DNA from: Triatoma infestans
Lineage: Eukaryota > Arthropoda > Insecta > Hemiptera > Reduviidae
Direction of reading: 5' to 3'
Length of the DNA stretch: 64,000 nt
Assembly: GCA_011037195.1 (NCBI GenBank)
Contig: JAAEAF010000638.1
Span: 62,001-126,000 of the forward strand
In this document: piece after piece, positions 27,501 through 35,365 of the stretch
How positions within the stretch are numbered: the stretch's first letter is position 1
Layout of the letters: each line of letters opens with the position of its first letter
Program-made: the position numbers and the translations under genes
Notes under the pieces: generated by a model
Database searches by the model: none
What the model saw: the letters and a program-made list of their open reading frames with translations, nothing else
What the model was told of the DNA's origin: nothing

Positions 27501-28977
27501 AAGGAAAGAACCTGGAAGAAAGTAGTGATCGTCTGTTTGTAAAAACCGCAGGCAGCCGGAAACAGCAAAAATGATAAATTCATTTCTAATAATAATAATG
27601 ATTGATGCTATTGCAGGAATCGAAATAAGAGATTTCTAGTACGAGAGATGACATTTCAGAATTTGTTTCGAATTCCTAAAATGGTGGAAGTACATTGATA
27701 ATAGTAGTAGTAATATCTAACAAAAATGTTGATATCATCCTATGGAAATACCAATTCATACCATACGATAAAGGCCCTTATTTTCTCTATATAGAAGGAA
27801 AGGATGCTAACTGGGGAATTTCCATCGAGTTCCTTTGGAAAATGATGTAAGTAGATGATAATATCCATTCTAACTATGTTAGAGCTGTTGGAAAAACCAG
27901 AATGAAAACAGTAACCAAATTACATTATGAAGAAGTAAAGTTAAATATTCATCAGGCACCTTATGAAGTCCTAGGTCAAATAAACCACAAATAATGATAA
28001 GTTCAAAATATTGGTGGAATGAAGATTGCGCTGTTGCAGTAAAAAGGAAGAAAGCATTTTAATATATGGCTGTCTTCCAGGAAGCAGGAAGATTATAAGG
28101 AATATAAGAGACTGAACAAGGAAGTAAAAACAATTAAACACCTTGAGAAAATTTTGGAATCAAACTTGTGGAAAAGTATATAAACTTATTTAGGAGGGCA
28201 AGAAGTATCGGAAGCCTGGAAAACACTCAGATATTGATCTGTGTTATTGAAGTAACTGTAATAAAGAAAATGGTAGTCTTTACAACAAACAGTTTTGTTG
28301 AAGAAAGAAACCAGAACCTGAAAAAGAAAATATAAAGTCTATCACAGCAGACGAGATCAAAGTAATAGGGAAAAGAATGGAAAGTGGCGGAGAAGAACCA
28401 ATAGATTTAATAATAAAAAACGGCACCGCCAGGCTTTTCAAGACTCTATAGGCGACCAATTCACTAAATAATTGAGTAGGGAATTGCTGCCGGAAGTATG
28501 GACTCCAATATATAAGTAAGGTAATATTTGAATGTGCAGCAACTGTAACTGTGGTAGCACTATACGACGATCTATGGGCGGGTGTTAAAGGATTGGCTTG
28601 AAGACCAAAAAAATGACTGAGAAACAGGCAGGCTTTAGAGCTTGGACGATCATGTAGAGACAACATCTTCACAAGAAAGCAACTTATCGAAAAGGACGTA
28701 TCATTCAATAGAGAAGTTCACCTAGCATTCGACTCGAAACCTACCTAGCATGCAACGAGTTTATTTTGGTTAAAATAATGTTCCCATACTGTAAATTAAA
28801 TTTAAAAAATTATAAACAAAATTATCTTACCTTGTAAATACATCGAATTCGAAATTTGATATGTAGTCATTACAAGTGAGGTCTATAGTTGATTTTAGTG
28901 CCATCGCTTCTAATCCAGAGCTAATTGGATGTACTTCATTCAGTACCGGCCTGAATAGTTTCCAAGGCACCAGAGTA
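9471..28977 (-). CDS. Cbl: Cbl E3 ubiquitin ligase, C-terminal ten exons
   Basis: Cbl binds phosphotyrosines on activated receptor kinases through its TKB domain and uses its RING finger to recruit an E2 and ubiquitinate the receptor. Ten minus-strand exons are listed separately below; all have AG acceptors, GT donors and mutually consistent phases. Joined, they give about 612 codons: EF-hand end of TKB, SH2, linker, RING, a proline- and serine-rich tail with a PxxxPR-type motif, tyrosine motifs, and a UBA domain with a stop at 9471-9473. The N-terminal four-helix bundle (roughly the first 170 to 200 residues in relatives) is not visible in the window. Introns range from about 80 bases to 5.8 kb. 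The exon structure is what I see; the function is known for the family. Confidence 0.95.
9737..9939 (-). CDS. Cbl: Cbl exon: first helix of the UBA domain
   Basis: 203 bases, acceptor TTTGTTTAG, donor GAAG|GTAAAT. Encodes a Ser-rich stretch, then [24 protein letters not shown] is another tyrosine motif and [12 protein letters not shown] begins the UBA fold. The split Gly codon joins it to the last exon. Confidence 0.88.
10405..10515 (+). mobile_element. Penelope-like element end with intact hammerhead core
   Basis: Contains CTGAAGA (fits CUGANGA), a stem-loop with GGCAA pairing to TTGCC, then GAAAC, a four-base loop and GTA, so a minimal type I hammerhead can be drawn. AAATTT on the 5' side can pair with AAATTT after the cleavage site as stem I. 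Hammerheads of this short-stem III type are known from Penelope-like retroelements. The 3' flank TTCTTTTGTATGACCGAAC recurs at 47190-47206. It lies in a Cbl intron, opposite to the gene. Confidence 0.65.
10971..11076 (-). CDS. Cbl: Cbl exon: short tail segment
   Basis: 106 bases, acceptor TTTTTCAG, donor CCTAG|GTAAAA. Encodes 34 full codons, [10 protein letters not shown] to LPDP, with a split codon at each end. It is separated from the previous exon by only 79 bases. No conserved domain; it is supported by splice signals and phase fitting on both sides. Confidence 0.78.
11156..11530 (-). CDS. Cbl: Cbl exon: long Ser/Thr/Pro-rich tail segment
   Basis: 375 bases, acceptor GATTACAG, donor CCCG|GTAAAC. 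Begins in the Asp codon of [10 protein letters not shown] and ends at NTIIIP. It is rich in Ser, Thr, Pro and Gln and is probably disordered. EEPSYENT contains a candidate phosphotyrosine site. An ATG lies 8 bases before the acceptor but inside the inferred intron, so it is not taken as a start. Confidence 0.82.
12292..12487 (-). CDS. Cbl: Cbl exon: proline-rich SH3-ligand segment
   Basis: 196 bases, acceptor TTTTTTAG, donor GAAG|GTAAAC. Encodes 65 residues from [10 protein letters not shown] to [15 protein letters not shown] fits the PxxxPR type of motif that binds CIN85/CD2AP SH3 domains in known Cbl proteins, and a run of six prolines follows. The match is by motif, not by long homology. 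Confidence 0.85.
13545..13700 (-). mobile_element. Possible tRNA-derived SINE
   Basis: The minus strand has GGGTTCAACTCTC, a good polymerase III B box, preceded by an A-box-like TCATTGGTGACAC about 40 bases upstream. The distal side runs into a T-rich tract. The acceptor stem of a real tRNA is not formed. The evidence is weaker than for the SINEs at 15361 and 43107. Confidence 0.35.
13984..14061 (-). CDS. Cbl: Cbl exon: start of the serine/proline-rich tail
   Basis: 78 bases, phase 0 at both ends, acceptor TTTTTCCAG, donor CGG|GTAAGA. Encodes 26 residues, DMNMWNHNN to CEPDSR. This region is poorly conserved among Cbl proteins; it is assigned by splice sites, phase and position. The 4.4-kb intron separating it from the RING exon contains a SINE at 15361-15540. 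Confidence 0.8.
14062..18446. other. Cbl intron, AT-rich
   Basis: Apart from the SINE at 15361-15540 I see only A/T-rich low-complexity DNA. If the short Cbl isoform is used, its 3' untranslated region would occupy the upper part of this interval; no isolated strong polyadenylation signal stands out. Confidence 0.5.
15361..15540 (-). mobile_element. tRNA-derived SINE
   Basis: The minus strand starts with a tRNA-like head: TTAGCTCAGTGGTAGCGC (A box) and GGTTCGAGTCC (B box). The T arm and acceptor ends do not pair, so it is not a working tRNA. The body (CTAGGAGCCTCT and neighbouring words) matches the SINE at 43107-43356. Its distal end carries CACAATAGA followed by GGTCGCA, which also occurs at the 3' ends of the LINEs at 26811 and 31115. 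Confidence 0.8.
18447..18605 (-). CDS. Cbl: Cbl alternative end: read-through short isoform
   Basis: If the weak GTACAC donor is ignored, the frame continues past DDDE with VHDTL and stops at TAA (18447-18449). The extra residues resemble the conserved DDTL that follows the acidic cluster in vertebrate Cbl, so they may be genuine coding sequence rather than intron. The product would keep TKB and RING but lack the proline-rich tail and UBA. Drosophila is known to make a short Cbl without this tail. Transcript data would settle which form is used. Confidence 0.5.
   Translation of the reverse strand, partial: DSEGQGCPFCRAEIKGTEQIVVDPFDPKRQHKAGTLSVYTMEEDDDEVHDTL
18465..18605 (-). CDS. Cbl: Cbl exon: second half of RING, acidic patch (long form)
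   Basis: 141 bases as spliced for the long form, 47 codons from [10 protein letters not shown] to MEEDDDE. CPFC supplies the last zinc ligands, and [14 protein letters not shown] is the conserved post-RING helix. The acceptor is TTTTCTAG. The long-form donor is GAG|GTACAC, a weak match to the usual GTAAGT. It was chosen because it leaves phase 0 and the next exon begins in phase 0. The acidic DDDE run corresponds to the acidic cluster after the RING in other Cbl proteins. Confidence 0.85.
18895..19030 (-). repeat. Fragment of the hairpin-ended modular repeat family
   Basis: Carries ATCAACCGGAAGCGCTG, then TTTCTCGAAAACTG, in the order seen in modules of the full copies. The terminal hairpin and the TCTGGTGTG end are absent. 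Confidence 0.5.
19031..20439. other. Cbl intron, nothing recognised
   Basis: AT-rich, with a short (CA)n at about 20233-20246. No protein motif or repeat with clear ends was found. Confidence 0.45.
20440..21290. repeat. Unidentified GC-richer insert in Cbl intron
   Basis: This stretch is visibly less AT-rich than its surroundings and contains several TCCGG words, suggesting an old transposon body. TTTCCTCACGGAA near 20510 is inverted relative to TTCCGTGAGGAAA near 20140. No coding domain could be read in any frame, so the class is unknown. Confidence 0.35.
21417..21636 (-). CDS. Cbl: Cbl exon: linker helix and first half of RING
   Basis: 220 bases, acceptor TTTAAG and donor CAG|GTTTGT. The first base completes the Phe codon of GYREGF, then it reads YLFPDGRN to LTSWQ. 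It has the linker tyrosines in [10 protein letters not shown], whose phosphorylation opens Cbl in known family members. It also has the first zinc ligands CKIC, then [11 protein letters not shown], and the Trp after LTS that contacts the E2. The RING is split between this exon and the next. Confidence 0.97.
22404..22493 (-). pseudogene. Decayed partial duplicate of the Cbl SH2 exon
   Basis: The intron just downstream of the SH2 exon holds a segment that aligns with part of it. TATTTCTGTAGACGAG is shared exactly, and flanking stretches encode diverged versions of NWQILAVTH and [10 protein letters not shown]. Relative to the exon it has lost about two dozen bases in the middle (the region for [10 protein letters not shown]) and has in-frame stops, so it cannot code. 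It looks like an old local tandem duplication of which only a third of the exon is recognisable. Confidence 0.8.
22773..23042 (-). CDS. Cbl: Cbl exon: SH2 domain of TKB
   Basis: 270 bases, acceptor TTTTTTGCAG and donor GATT|GTAAGT. It starts in the split Arg codon and reads [12 protein letters not shown] through GYREG. It covers the divergent SH2 fold, with the phosphotyrosine-binding arginine in YVFRLS and the conserved GQWAIGYV strand whose glycine is needed for binding in known Cbl proteins. No stop or frameshift is present. The 5.8-kb intron between this exon and the EF-hand exon carries three LINE fragments. A decayed partial copy of this exon lies 280 bases further along the transcript. 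Confidence 0.96.
23043..24254. other. Cbl intron, AT-rich
   Basis: No exon, domain or transposon end recognised between the SH2 exon and the LINE target-site duplication at 24255. Confidence 0.5.
24255..25428 (-). mobile_element. 5'-truncated LINE with 14-bp target-site duplication
   Basis: TCAAGATCGTTAAT occurs at 24255-24268 and 25415-25428, flanking a 1146-base insert. On the minus strand the insert carries reverse transcriptase blocks: [13 protein letters not shown] (first catalytic Asp), LFNLAPEKE, and [11 protein letters not shown] in place of the usual YADD. A C-terminal region with [13 protein letters not shown] and [10 protein letters not shown] follows, with its stop at 24291-24293. 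The 3' tail is (GATA)n directly against the duplication. Frameshifts and stops are present. The copy at 42485-42996 is the same family. The clade is not certain. Confidence 0.88.
25429..26464. other. Cbl intron, low complexity
   Basis: AT-rich, with a GTGTGTG tract at about 25773-25798. No gene or element recognised. Confidence 0.45.
26465..26562 (-). repeat. Terminal-hairpin fragment of the modular repeat family
   Basis: Has a degraded terminal hairpin (TCTTGCTCCTAG opposite AAAGGAAGTA), then TGTAATCGTGTCAAATTTT and GAGTTTTCACCGGA. This is the same order as the end of the complete copies at 37404 and 58531. Only about 100 bases remain. Confidence 0.65.
26805..27425 (-). mobile_element. LINE 3' fragment with (AATCT)n tail
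   Basis: The minus strand encodes pieces of a non-LTR retrotransposon C-terminus: [17 protein letters not shown], then a zinc-knuckle-like C-x-H-x-C segment around [13 protein letters not shown]. It then reads a 3' untranslated end with CACAATAGACC and GGTCGCAGTGGAATGAGGC. It finishes in tandem AATCT units at about 26805-26831. Several frameshifts show it is dead. The 3' end word is shared with the LINE at 29941-31116 and with the SINEs. Confidence 0.75.
27990..28745 (+). mobile_element. Decayed LINE endonuclease-RT segment
   Basis: Plus-strand frames, with many shifts, read WWNEDC and AVKRKK (end of the endonuclease domain), then [49 protein letters not shown] and REVHLAF. This is the normal order of a non-LTR reverse transcriptase N-terminal half. 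The family resembles the minus-strand LINE at 24255. It ends about 85 bases from the Cbl EF-hand exon and runs antisense to Cbl. Confidence 0.75.
28831..28977 (-). CDS. Cbl: Cbl exon: EF-hand part of the TKB domain
   Basis: 147 bases, acceptor TTTCAG and donor AAG|GTAAG. It encodes 48 full codons starting TLVPWK and ending FDVFT, with a split codon at each end. It contains the near-invariant [20 protein letters not shown] block, including the acidic and polar residues that bind calcium in the TKB EF hand (D, T, N, Y and a later E). The preceding exon should end with the FWR region of Cbl; I could not find it upstream on this strand. Confidence 0.95.
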
Positions 28978-29520
28978 CTGAAATTAAAGAAATAAAATTG
29001 TTGATATTACAATAAAACAAGTGATCAAAAAAAAAAGGTAGGAAAAATTCAACATTTACAGCTGGAACAGGCATTTGCTATGCATTTCACTGTAATTCCA
29101 GCATCTAGGAAAGATCCCCCGTTGCTTAATCCAGTGGATTAAGGAAATAAAAAATTTAAAAGCACAATCCTATTCCTCTACTTCTCCTGTAATAGGAATA
29201 CATGCACGTATCGTGGGATTGATAGGCTCGGTTCATAAAAATGGTATAGCTAGTGTACGCACAATACATGCTTAACTTCTAAACCTGGAGCCATCCCTTT
29301 TTGGTACACTAAATAATAAATTCGACAATTTCCTTCTACATTTTAATGATTAATGGGGTCTTATTACTAATTAAAAAAAAAAAAATATATGTAAAACCTT
29401 TACAAAATATACTGTTATTGTAACTCTCAAAAGTCTTAAAATTCACAAATATTCATTTATACTTTGTCTTTTAACTAAACGATTGCCATCATTATTGGTT
29501 ATGTGACTGAAGAAGATTTC
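28978..29520. other. Cbl intron, nothing recognised
   Basis: AT-rich DNA upstream of the EF-hand exon, with an A-run at 29022-29037. It contains no recognisable Cbl exon. Confidence 0.45.
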
Positions 29521-29940
29521 GGGCAACCCATCAACCAGAAGTGCGACTTAACTGAATTTTTTTATTTTTATTTTCGCAATTTTTCTCGAAAATGACATCA
29601 ACGGATTTCATTAAACTTCGTGTACTATCTATCTAATACATCTAAATATCTATCACTTGTATTTGCAACATTTCCCCCGGGGAAAACTTATTTTTTTGGA
29701 CGGCTCTTGGGGAATAGTATATTAAGTTTACCTGAAAAGTAACACTTCAGTTTTAATGTATGGTTCTACCACTTATATAATACTGATGTACTTAAAAAAT
29801 ATTGCAAGAATTTCAAGTCGGAAGAAAATCATTTAACCGGAAGTGAGTAGACTTCTTGAGATTGTTTTTTGAATATACTAGAAAACGGCTATGACTTCCT
29901 AACTGCACACATATAATCACTTTTTATTTGAAACATTCTT
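29521..29940 (-). repeat. Modular-family copy, left of a LINE insertion
   Basis: Modules with CAACCAGAAGTGCG, TTTCTCGAAAATGACATC and TGCAACATTTCCCC follow the family's order. The segment 29757-29940 is repeated at 31117-31320 on the other side of the LINE, with substitutions and one indel of about 15 bases. Confidence 0.7.
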
Positions 29941-31116
29941 CTGGGGATGTCCTCCTCGCATTCTTAACTGGATGTACACCAGGATGGTGAGACCTATGGC
30001 GCGGTAGCGAAGTATAGCAGGATCAAGATTGAGAAGGTCAAGAAAACTCTTGACAAAGTACTGCGCCTTGCGTGCCTATGCATGACGGGAGCAATGAGGA
30101 CGTGACCCACAGCCGGGACTAGGTCATTCTCAATTCCACCGCTCCACCTGGTGGTGGAAAGGGTGGCGAAGGGAGCCCTTCGAAGCTAAATACGAAAAAG
30201 GAGTGGAGCGAGGGATCCGCCTTGTCATGTATCAGTAACCATGCCACTAAGTGGTATACAGATGGGTCTAAAACCCTCGAGGGAACCGGGGCAGATGTGT
30301 TTGGTCCTAGAATCAGACACTCGGAACCCATGGATGAGCTCCCAGCATCTTCCAGGCGGAAATGTACGCTATTGGAAGGTGCGATCAGTTCAACATCGAC
30401 AGGGGATATCGGAATCAGGAGAAAGGTATCCTATCCGATTGTCAGGCTGCCATTAAATCACTGAGTTCTTGTACCATCAGTTCTAAAATGGTTTGGGAAA
30501 GTCTAGGTAAGCTCAATGACCTAGGCAGAAGAAACAAAGCTACCCTATTCTAGGTGCCGGGGAATGTCGGCGTGAAAGATAATGAGCGGCCGACACTCTT
30601 GCAAAAGAAGGCTGTGCATCTTCTCTCTTGGGGCCAGAGCTCTTTTGCGGAGTCAGCGACAGGTATTCTTGGAAGAAATCAAGAAAGAGGATGTGGCGAA
30701 AAGAGCTCGTCTCTGGAACACTCTCCCAGACTGTATGGGAGGTTATAACCAGGAAAGGTCGAAGGCCTGCATGAATCTGAGCAAGAATAAGCACTGAAGA
30801 CTCAGAAGATACCTTAGGAAGCTGGGCCTAGAAAATGATGATGGTACATACAGATTCCGTGGGGAGATGGAGGAAACTCCAATATATCTCCTCACCGACT
30901 ACGTTGCCGTCATCCAAAGAAGATTCAAGAGCCTGGGTTGTTACCACGTTGGCGAGGGGGAAATATCCACCGAAGAACCCTCCAGGATCTTGGGATTCCT
31001 TAGGGATATCAACTTGGAGAGGGTGTTGTAGATGAGCAGGCTCACCTGGAGCATGAGAAGGGGGTACAATAGATCACTTGTGGTCGCAGTACACCAACCC
31101 TCAAAAAAAATAAAAT
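29941..31116 (+). mobile_element. LINE fragment with RNase H region and poly-A tail
   Basis: The plus strand reads KTLDKVLRLACLCMTGAM, then PPLHLVVERVAKGA, then an RNase H start (KWYTDGSK, GTGADVFGP) and its later VPGNVG and KDNERP stretch, with frameshifts. The 3' end has GGGGTACAATAGATC and GGTCGCAGT, followed by an A-rich tail at 31103-31115. The order RT end, RNase H, zinc-knuckle end is that of RNase H-bearing non-LTR elements. It sits between two copies of a 184 to 204-base direct repeat. Confidence 0.8.
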
Positions 31117-31470
31117 TGTATAGTTCTATCACTTATATAATACTGATGTACTTAAAAAATATTGCAAGAATTTCAAGTCTGAAGAAAATCAGTTAACCCG
31201 GAAGTGGCACTTTACAGAACAGACTTCTTGAGATTGTTTTCTGAATTTTCTCCAAAACGGCTGCGATTTCCTAACTGCACATATTTCCTAACCTATCACT
31301 TTCTATTTGAAACACTTTTCCGGATATATTCATTTCAGAGTTATTTTTTGGGGGATCTTTCATTCATTTTAATTGTTATTGAATTTGTGTTATATCTGGC
31401 ATCCTCTACTAGGATTACAGTGTATCATATTCTGTTTCTACCTGCCTAGAGCACTGATCAACAGGTACTT
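31117..31470 (-). repeat. Modular-family copy, right of a LINE insertion
   Basis: Begins immediately after the LINE poly-A with the duplicated 204 bases, then continues the module without a break (TTCATTTCAGAG and beyond). This continuity is expected if the LINE entered a single copy and duplicated its target. Confidence 0.65.
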
Positions 31471-31559
31471 CCATCACATGTTATTTACATTTGGGCAATT
31501 GGTGTAAAAATTGTCCAAGTTTAATGAAAATTTATCTATTTTTTTAATAATTATATTAC

Positions 31560-31790
31560 CTGCTGCAGTAAGACAAGTCGTGTAAGTGTTTCAATACAGA
31601 TTTGTTTCAAAAGTGACACACAGTTTCTAAAACTTTCTTTTTGTATGCAGGAGTATCCATAACAACATGTGGATGGGCCCGAAGGCTGGGGATAACATCT
31701 GGTATTTTATTCGTCACTTCTGTAGTCAACAAGTTTAGTGTAACAGAAACATTAGGTTGAAGTAAACTCTCTACAAGAACTTGATAACTT
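31560..31790 (-). pseudogene. Unrecognised coding-like segment with one frameshift
   Basis: The minus strand reads about 57 codons of well-mixed protein (KSYQVLVESLLQ, KIPDVIPSLRAHPHVVMDTP) to a stop. Shifting frame once at an AAAAAG run gives a further open stretch (SLLKQICIETLTRLVLLQQ). That stretch ends at CAG|GTAATA, a good splice donor at 31560/31559. It therefore looks like an exon damaged by one indel, or a pseudo-exon. I do not recognise the family, and it does not match the Cbl N-terminus as I know it. Composition is distinct from the AT-rich surroundings. Confidence 0.45.
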
Positions 31791-31845
31791 TTCTTTGACG
31801 ATGATGGATGAAAATTCGAAACCGGTCAGGAATAATAATGGGTAT
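31790..31845 (+). mobile_element. Degraded hammerhead-like Penelope end
   Basis: GACGATGATGGATGAAAA is followed by TTCGAAACCGGTCAGGAATAA. The 3' half (CGAAAC, short loop, GTC) fits a short-stem III hammerhead. The 5' core is CGATGA instead of CTGATGA. The inverted relative at 49712-49760 shares GGATGAAA and CGAAACCGGTCAG. Confidence 0.45.
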
Positions 31846-31949
31846 GAGAAGGAAAGAATTGGGTTTGAGAGATAAATAAACTGGAAATAATGCTGAACAC
31901 TGTATAATGAGAAAAGTAATACAAACTGCTGTCAGGTCCCATACTTTAC

Positions 31950-32150
31950 ACGAATATAGTAAATGGTACATTTAGAGTGAATGAAGAGAAAGAGTAGTAG
32001 TTAGTTGCTGATGCGTTGTAACTGCTGTATAGACTGTTCTAAAGACTGCCCCTGTGGGGCTATTTAAACAGAGTCTCCCACTCTAGTCTGGCCTAAGTAG
32101 CGAATGAGACTCTCAATTGTTTTGTGTGTGTGTGTGTGTGTCTCTCTGCT
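31950..32150 (-). promoter_or_regulatory. LTR-like promoter segment
   Basis: The minus strand reads ACTTAGGCCAGACTAG, then AGTGGGAGACTCTG, then the TATA-like TTTAAATAGCCCC. The same order occurs on the plus strand at about 39700-39750, where the TATA-like element is GTATATAAGCC. Two dispersed copies of a promoter-like block suggest solo LTRs or LTR fragments. No polymerase gene of an LTR element is present. Confidence 0.4.
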
Positions 32151-34280
32151 TTAGATTCCTCTCTTCGGATCCTATTACAGGAATATTAGAACTCATGCAA
32201 GCCACAACGAATAAATTAGCAGATAATAACAACATTGTTGATATATTAGGTCCGATATAATTATTGGATATAAAATTACAACACATCAAGTTTAAGTATG
32301 AGATACTTGACAGTTTTAATCAATCTTGACGGCAAGAGTTAGGGATAATGAAGGGAAAATGTTGAAGGAAAAACATTGGAACCAATTTAAATTAAAATAA
32401 TGATAACGAAAAAAGAAGTAATAAGATAAAGATTATATGAAAGACGTACCCCCAATCGACATTTCTTTTTATAACTGGAATATTAGGAGCATTTTTTTTT
32501 TTTTTATTGAAATATGTTAGTGAACTTGAATATATTATTGCACTTTGGGGGGTGGGGGCTTATGCAATGATAAATCAAAATAAATGTTCTCCAAAATTAT
32601 ATGGAAGATATATAAAAATATATGTTTCATTCAATAAGGGGCCTGCTGGAGTTGTAAGAGAAAGAAAGAAAAATCGCTGCTAGCTCCAATAGCATTCCAT
32701 CCACATTCAAGATGCCCATTGTTTAATTCATTTTTGAGATTCTTGCTGAACCTGTATTTTTAAAATTAAGTTTTTGTACTGAACATAATTATAGTACAAA
32801 GGAAGTAGTATAACTTTGCATGTTCATCATCACTTCCATAGATTGCCAGTGATAAATATACTTCGCATCTATATACAATGCCCTAGGCATTTCATACATT
32901 ATCTGAAGACATTAGACAATGTGCAGAATTTACCCCATTTCGTTCTTTGCCAAGGCATTTTAATGATGCATTGAAGGCATTCTATTCTACCCTCTACAGC
33001 TAGAACGATTACATTATTTTCGTGAGGTTATGTGTTCAGGTTGTCCGGTGTGGTTTCTATGTAGTGTGTAGTAAATTTACCTATGGGCGAAGGAGAAACC
33101 AACCAAAGCCACTGACCACATACAGTGGGATTATTTATGTGGTGTAGTTTGTTTACAATACTGGTTAAGTTTTTAGCAATCAGTAGTGCCAAGAATCGTC
33201 AAAAACTGAGGAACTCAATATCCTCGAAGCGGTTCTTAATAATATCTAAGAAATACTAGATGAGTGATAGAAAATCTAAAATATGTGTATAACGGAATAT
33301 ATAAAATAAAAAATATGCATGCACATACGCACATACACATAAATTCTTATATATTCTTTCACTAGTTCTGTTTATATAGTAGCGATGACGTTAGCAAGGG
33401 TAGCATCATAGTAAAGAAAATGAATGAAAATTATTCAATGAATAAATAGTTGAATGGTTGTTAGTTAAGGGTTGCCATAGTGACTTCGGGGTGGAGAGGT
33501 CGCATACATTGCACACAGAAAGGACCACTCATACACTACACATGCAAAACGGTGTTTTGACCTCTAGCTCAAGAAGGTGTGTGTATGTGTGTGTGTGTGT
33601 GTCTTGTGAGTTGGTTTGATGATGACAGCGTGTTTGTCGGTGCTGAATGGTGTCGGTGGGGTACATAAGAGGAGAAGTTAGAGAGAGCTAGGTGGCCCCC
33701 CCTTTTAGCTGTAGTGTCCTTGACTCCCCTACCCCGCACTATCAACCTAAAAACTTCACCACAACCTCGCCACCTCCCTTAATCGAATCACACACTTAAA
33801 ACTTTTCCATACAACCACGCCATCTCCGAATTTCCCTACTATCGAGAAAGTAATTTTATACAAAACTGCGGGCGCCCTTTTTGTTGCATGTTCCTATTCC
33901 GTGATATTCCATTCTTGCCAGAAATAAATTTATCATGCGACTCTGAATTTGTACAAGAAATATTTCATTATATATAATAAAACAAGCAAATACAGAAATC
34001 AATGCAACATTGCTGTTCACTACTGTGCTCAATGGGAAAGATTTAGAATTTCTATGAAGAATAACATTCACACAACTTTCATTTCATTCATAAAACCTAT
34101 TGAAATTTTATTGAAAATTTAAGTTTTTTCTTAATTTTAATTGTATTTAAATATCTGGCCACTTCTGTGAATATCACACGGCTTTCTCATATTTGCAGTT
34201 AATAACATTATAAAATTGACTAATTTCCATCAAATTTGCACACAAAGTTGCTCTAAACAACAACAACAACAACAAAAAAT
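32151..34280. other. Putative Cbl intron, no gene seen
   Basis: Holds short (GT)n tracts at about 32123-32142 and 33580-33602. A GC-richer patch at 33480-33800 has no recognisable coding frame. Confidence 0.4.
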
Positions 34281-34853
34281 CTGGTGTGAAACACTGACAC
34301 AACTTTCTCTTACTCCAGTTCTCAAAATTAATATTGACAAATTTTATAGATTGTGTACCAAATTTATTAAAATTCGTTGAAAACTGAAAAAACTGTTCAG
34401 TAAAAGCGCACTTCCAGTTTACTAATTTCCTTGAAACTCGGAATTTTGGCCAACTATTTATTTCTAATTAATTTTGTTTGGATGATAGAATTGTATAATC
34501 AACTATGATAGCACTTTAGAGAAAAACATAACCCCACCCCTCCCCTCTAAAAGTGCTCTTAAATGAATTTTCCCAGAGAAATGTTTTAAATAAAAGTTGT
34601 AGTTCTTTGTATATGTAGTTGATATAGCAAGTTTAAAGCAAATCGTCATAACCATTTTTCAGAAAATCGCAAGAATGTAAAAAAAAAACAACTAGTAAAG
34701 TGGTACTTCCGGTTGTGGAATTTTGACAGATAACGCATTGACAGATCCCATGGTGATACCTAAACTTAATATCAAGTTTCAACTTTCTACGCTTTTTTGT
34801 TTTTGAGCTATACACACACACATATATATACACATACACAATTACACACACAC

Positions 34854-34886
<33 letters not shown>

Positions 34887-35000
34887 CCATTTGCTAAAAA
34901 CCACTTTTTTGGACTCAGGGGATATTTCCGGTGAAAACTCGATATCGAAAATCTGACACAATTACAATAGTTCCTCTTATTAGGAGTAAGAGAAAGTAAA
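34281..35000 (+). repeat. Hairpin-ended modular repeat, near-complete copy
   Basis: Starts TCTGGTGTGAAACACTGAC after an A-run, followed by ACTTTCTCTTACTCCAG. It then carries modules with CGCACTTCC, CTTTAGAG, CCCAGAGAAATG and TACTTCCGGTTG, and ends CGATATCGAAAATCTG plus a hairpin (AGTTCCTCTTATT against AGGAGTAAGAGAAAGTA). No reading frame codes for a recognisable protein. The next copy starts four bases later. Confidence 0.8.
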
Positions 35001-35002
35001 AA

Positions 35003-35011
35003 TCTGGTGTG

Positions 35012-35043
<32 letters not shown>

Positions 35044-35365
35044 CTTTCTCTTACTGCAGTATACAAATTGTAAATGACTAATTTTATAGTTAGTATACCA
35101 AATTTTAATGAAATTTATCGACTTGTTATGGAGAAAATGGCAAAAACTGAAAAAAAAAATAAAAAATCTGTTCAGTAAAAACACACTTCCGGTTTTTTCG
35201 TTTTTGAGCTGCTGTTCACATAACATAGGTACATACATACAGACCATTTTCTAAAAACCAGCGTTTTGAATTCAGATGACCTTAAGACGTGTATTTCCGG
35301 TGAAATGGAAAATTTGCACGATTACCATATTTCCACATACTACGAATAAGAGAAAGTAAAAAAAG
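35003..35365 (+). repeat. Hairpin-ended modular repeat, short copy in tandem
   Basis: Begins TCTGGTGTGAAACAC directly after the hairpin of the preceding copy, with the (AC)n tract expanded at 35019-35042. It carries one module instead of several and ends near GAATAAGAGAAAGTA. Head-to-tail arrangement with 34281-35000. Confidence 0.75.

Noticed and set aside
28280..28708. 142-codon minus-strand open frame
   Set aside because: It is the complement of a plus-strand reverse transcriptase remnant whose motifs are in correct order, and its own translation shows no domain.
33480..33800. Possible promoter or CpG-like region for Cbl
   Set aside because: Only mildly GC-richer, with no TATA or initiator arrangement and no adjacent first exon.
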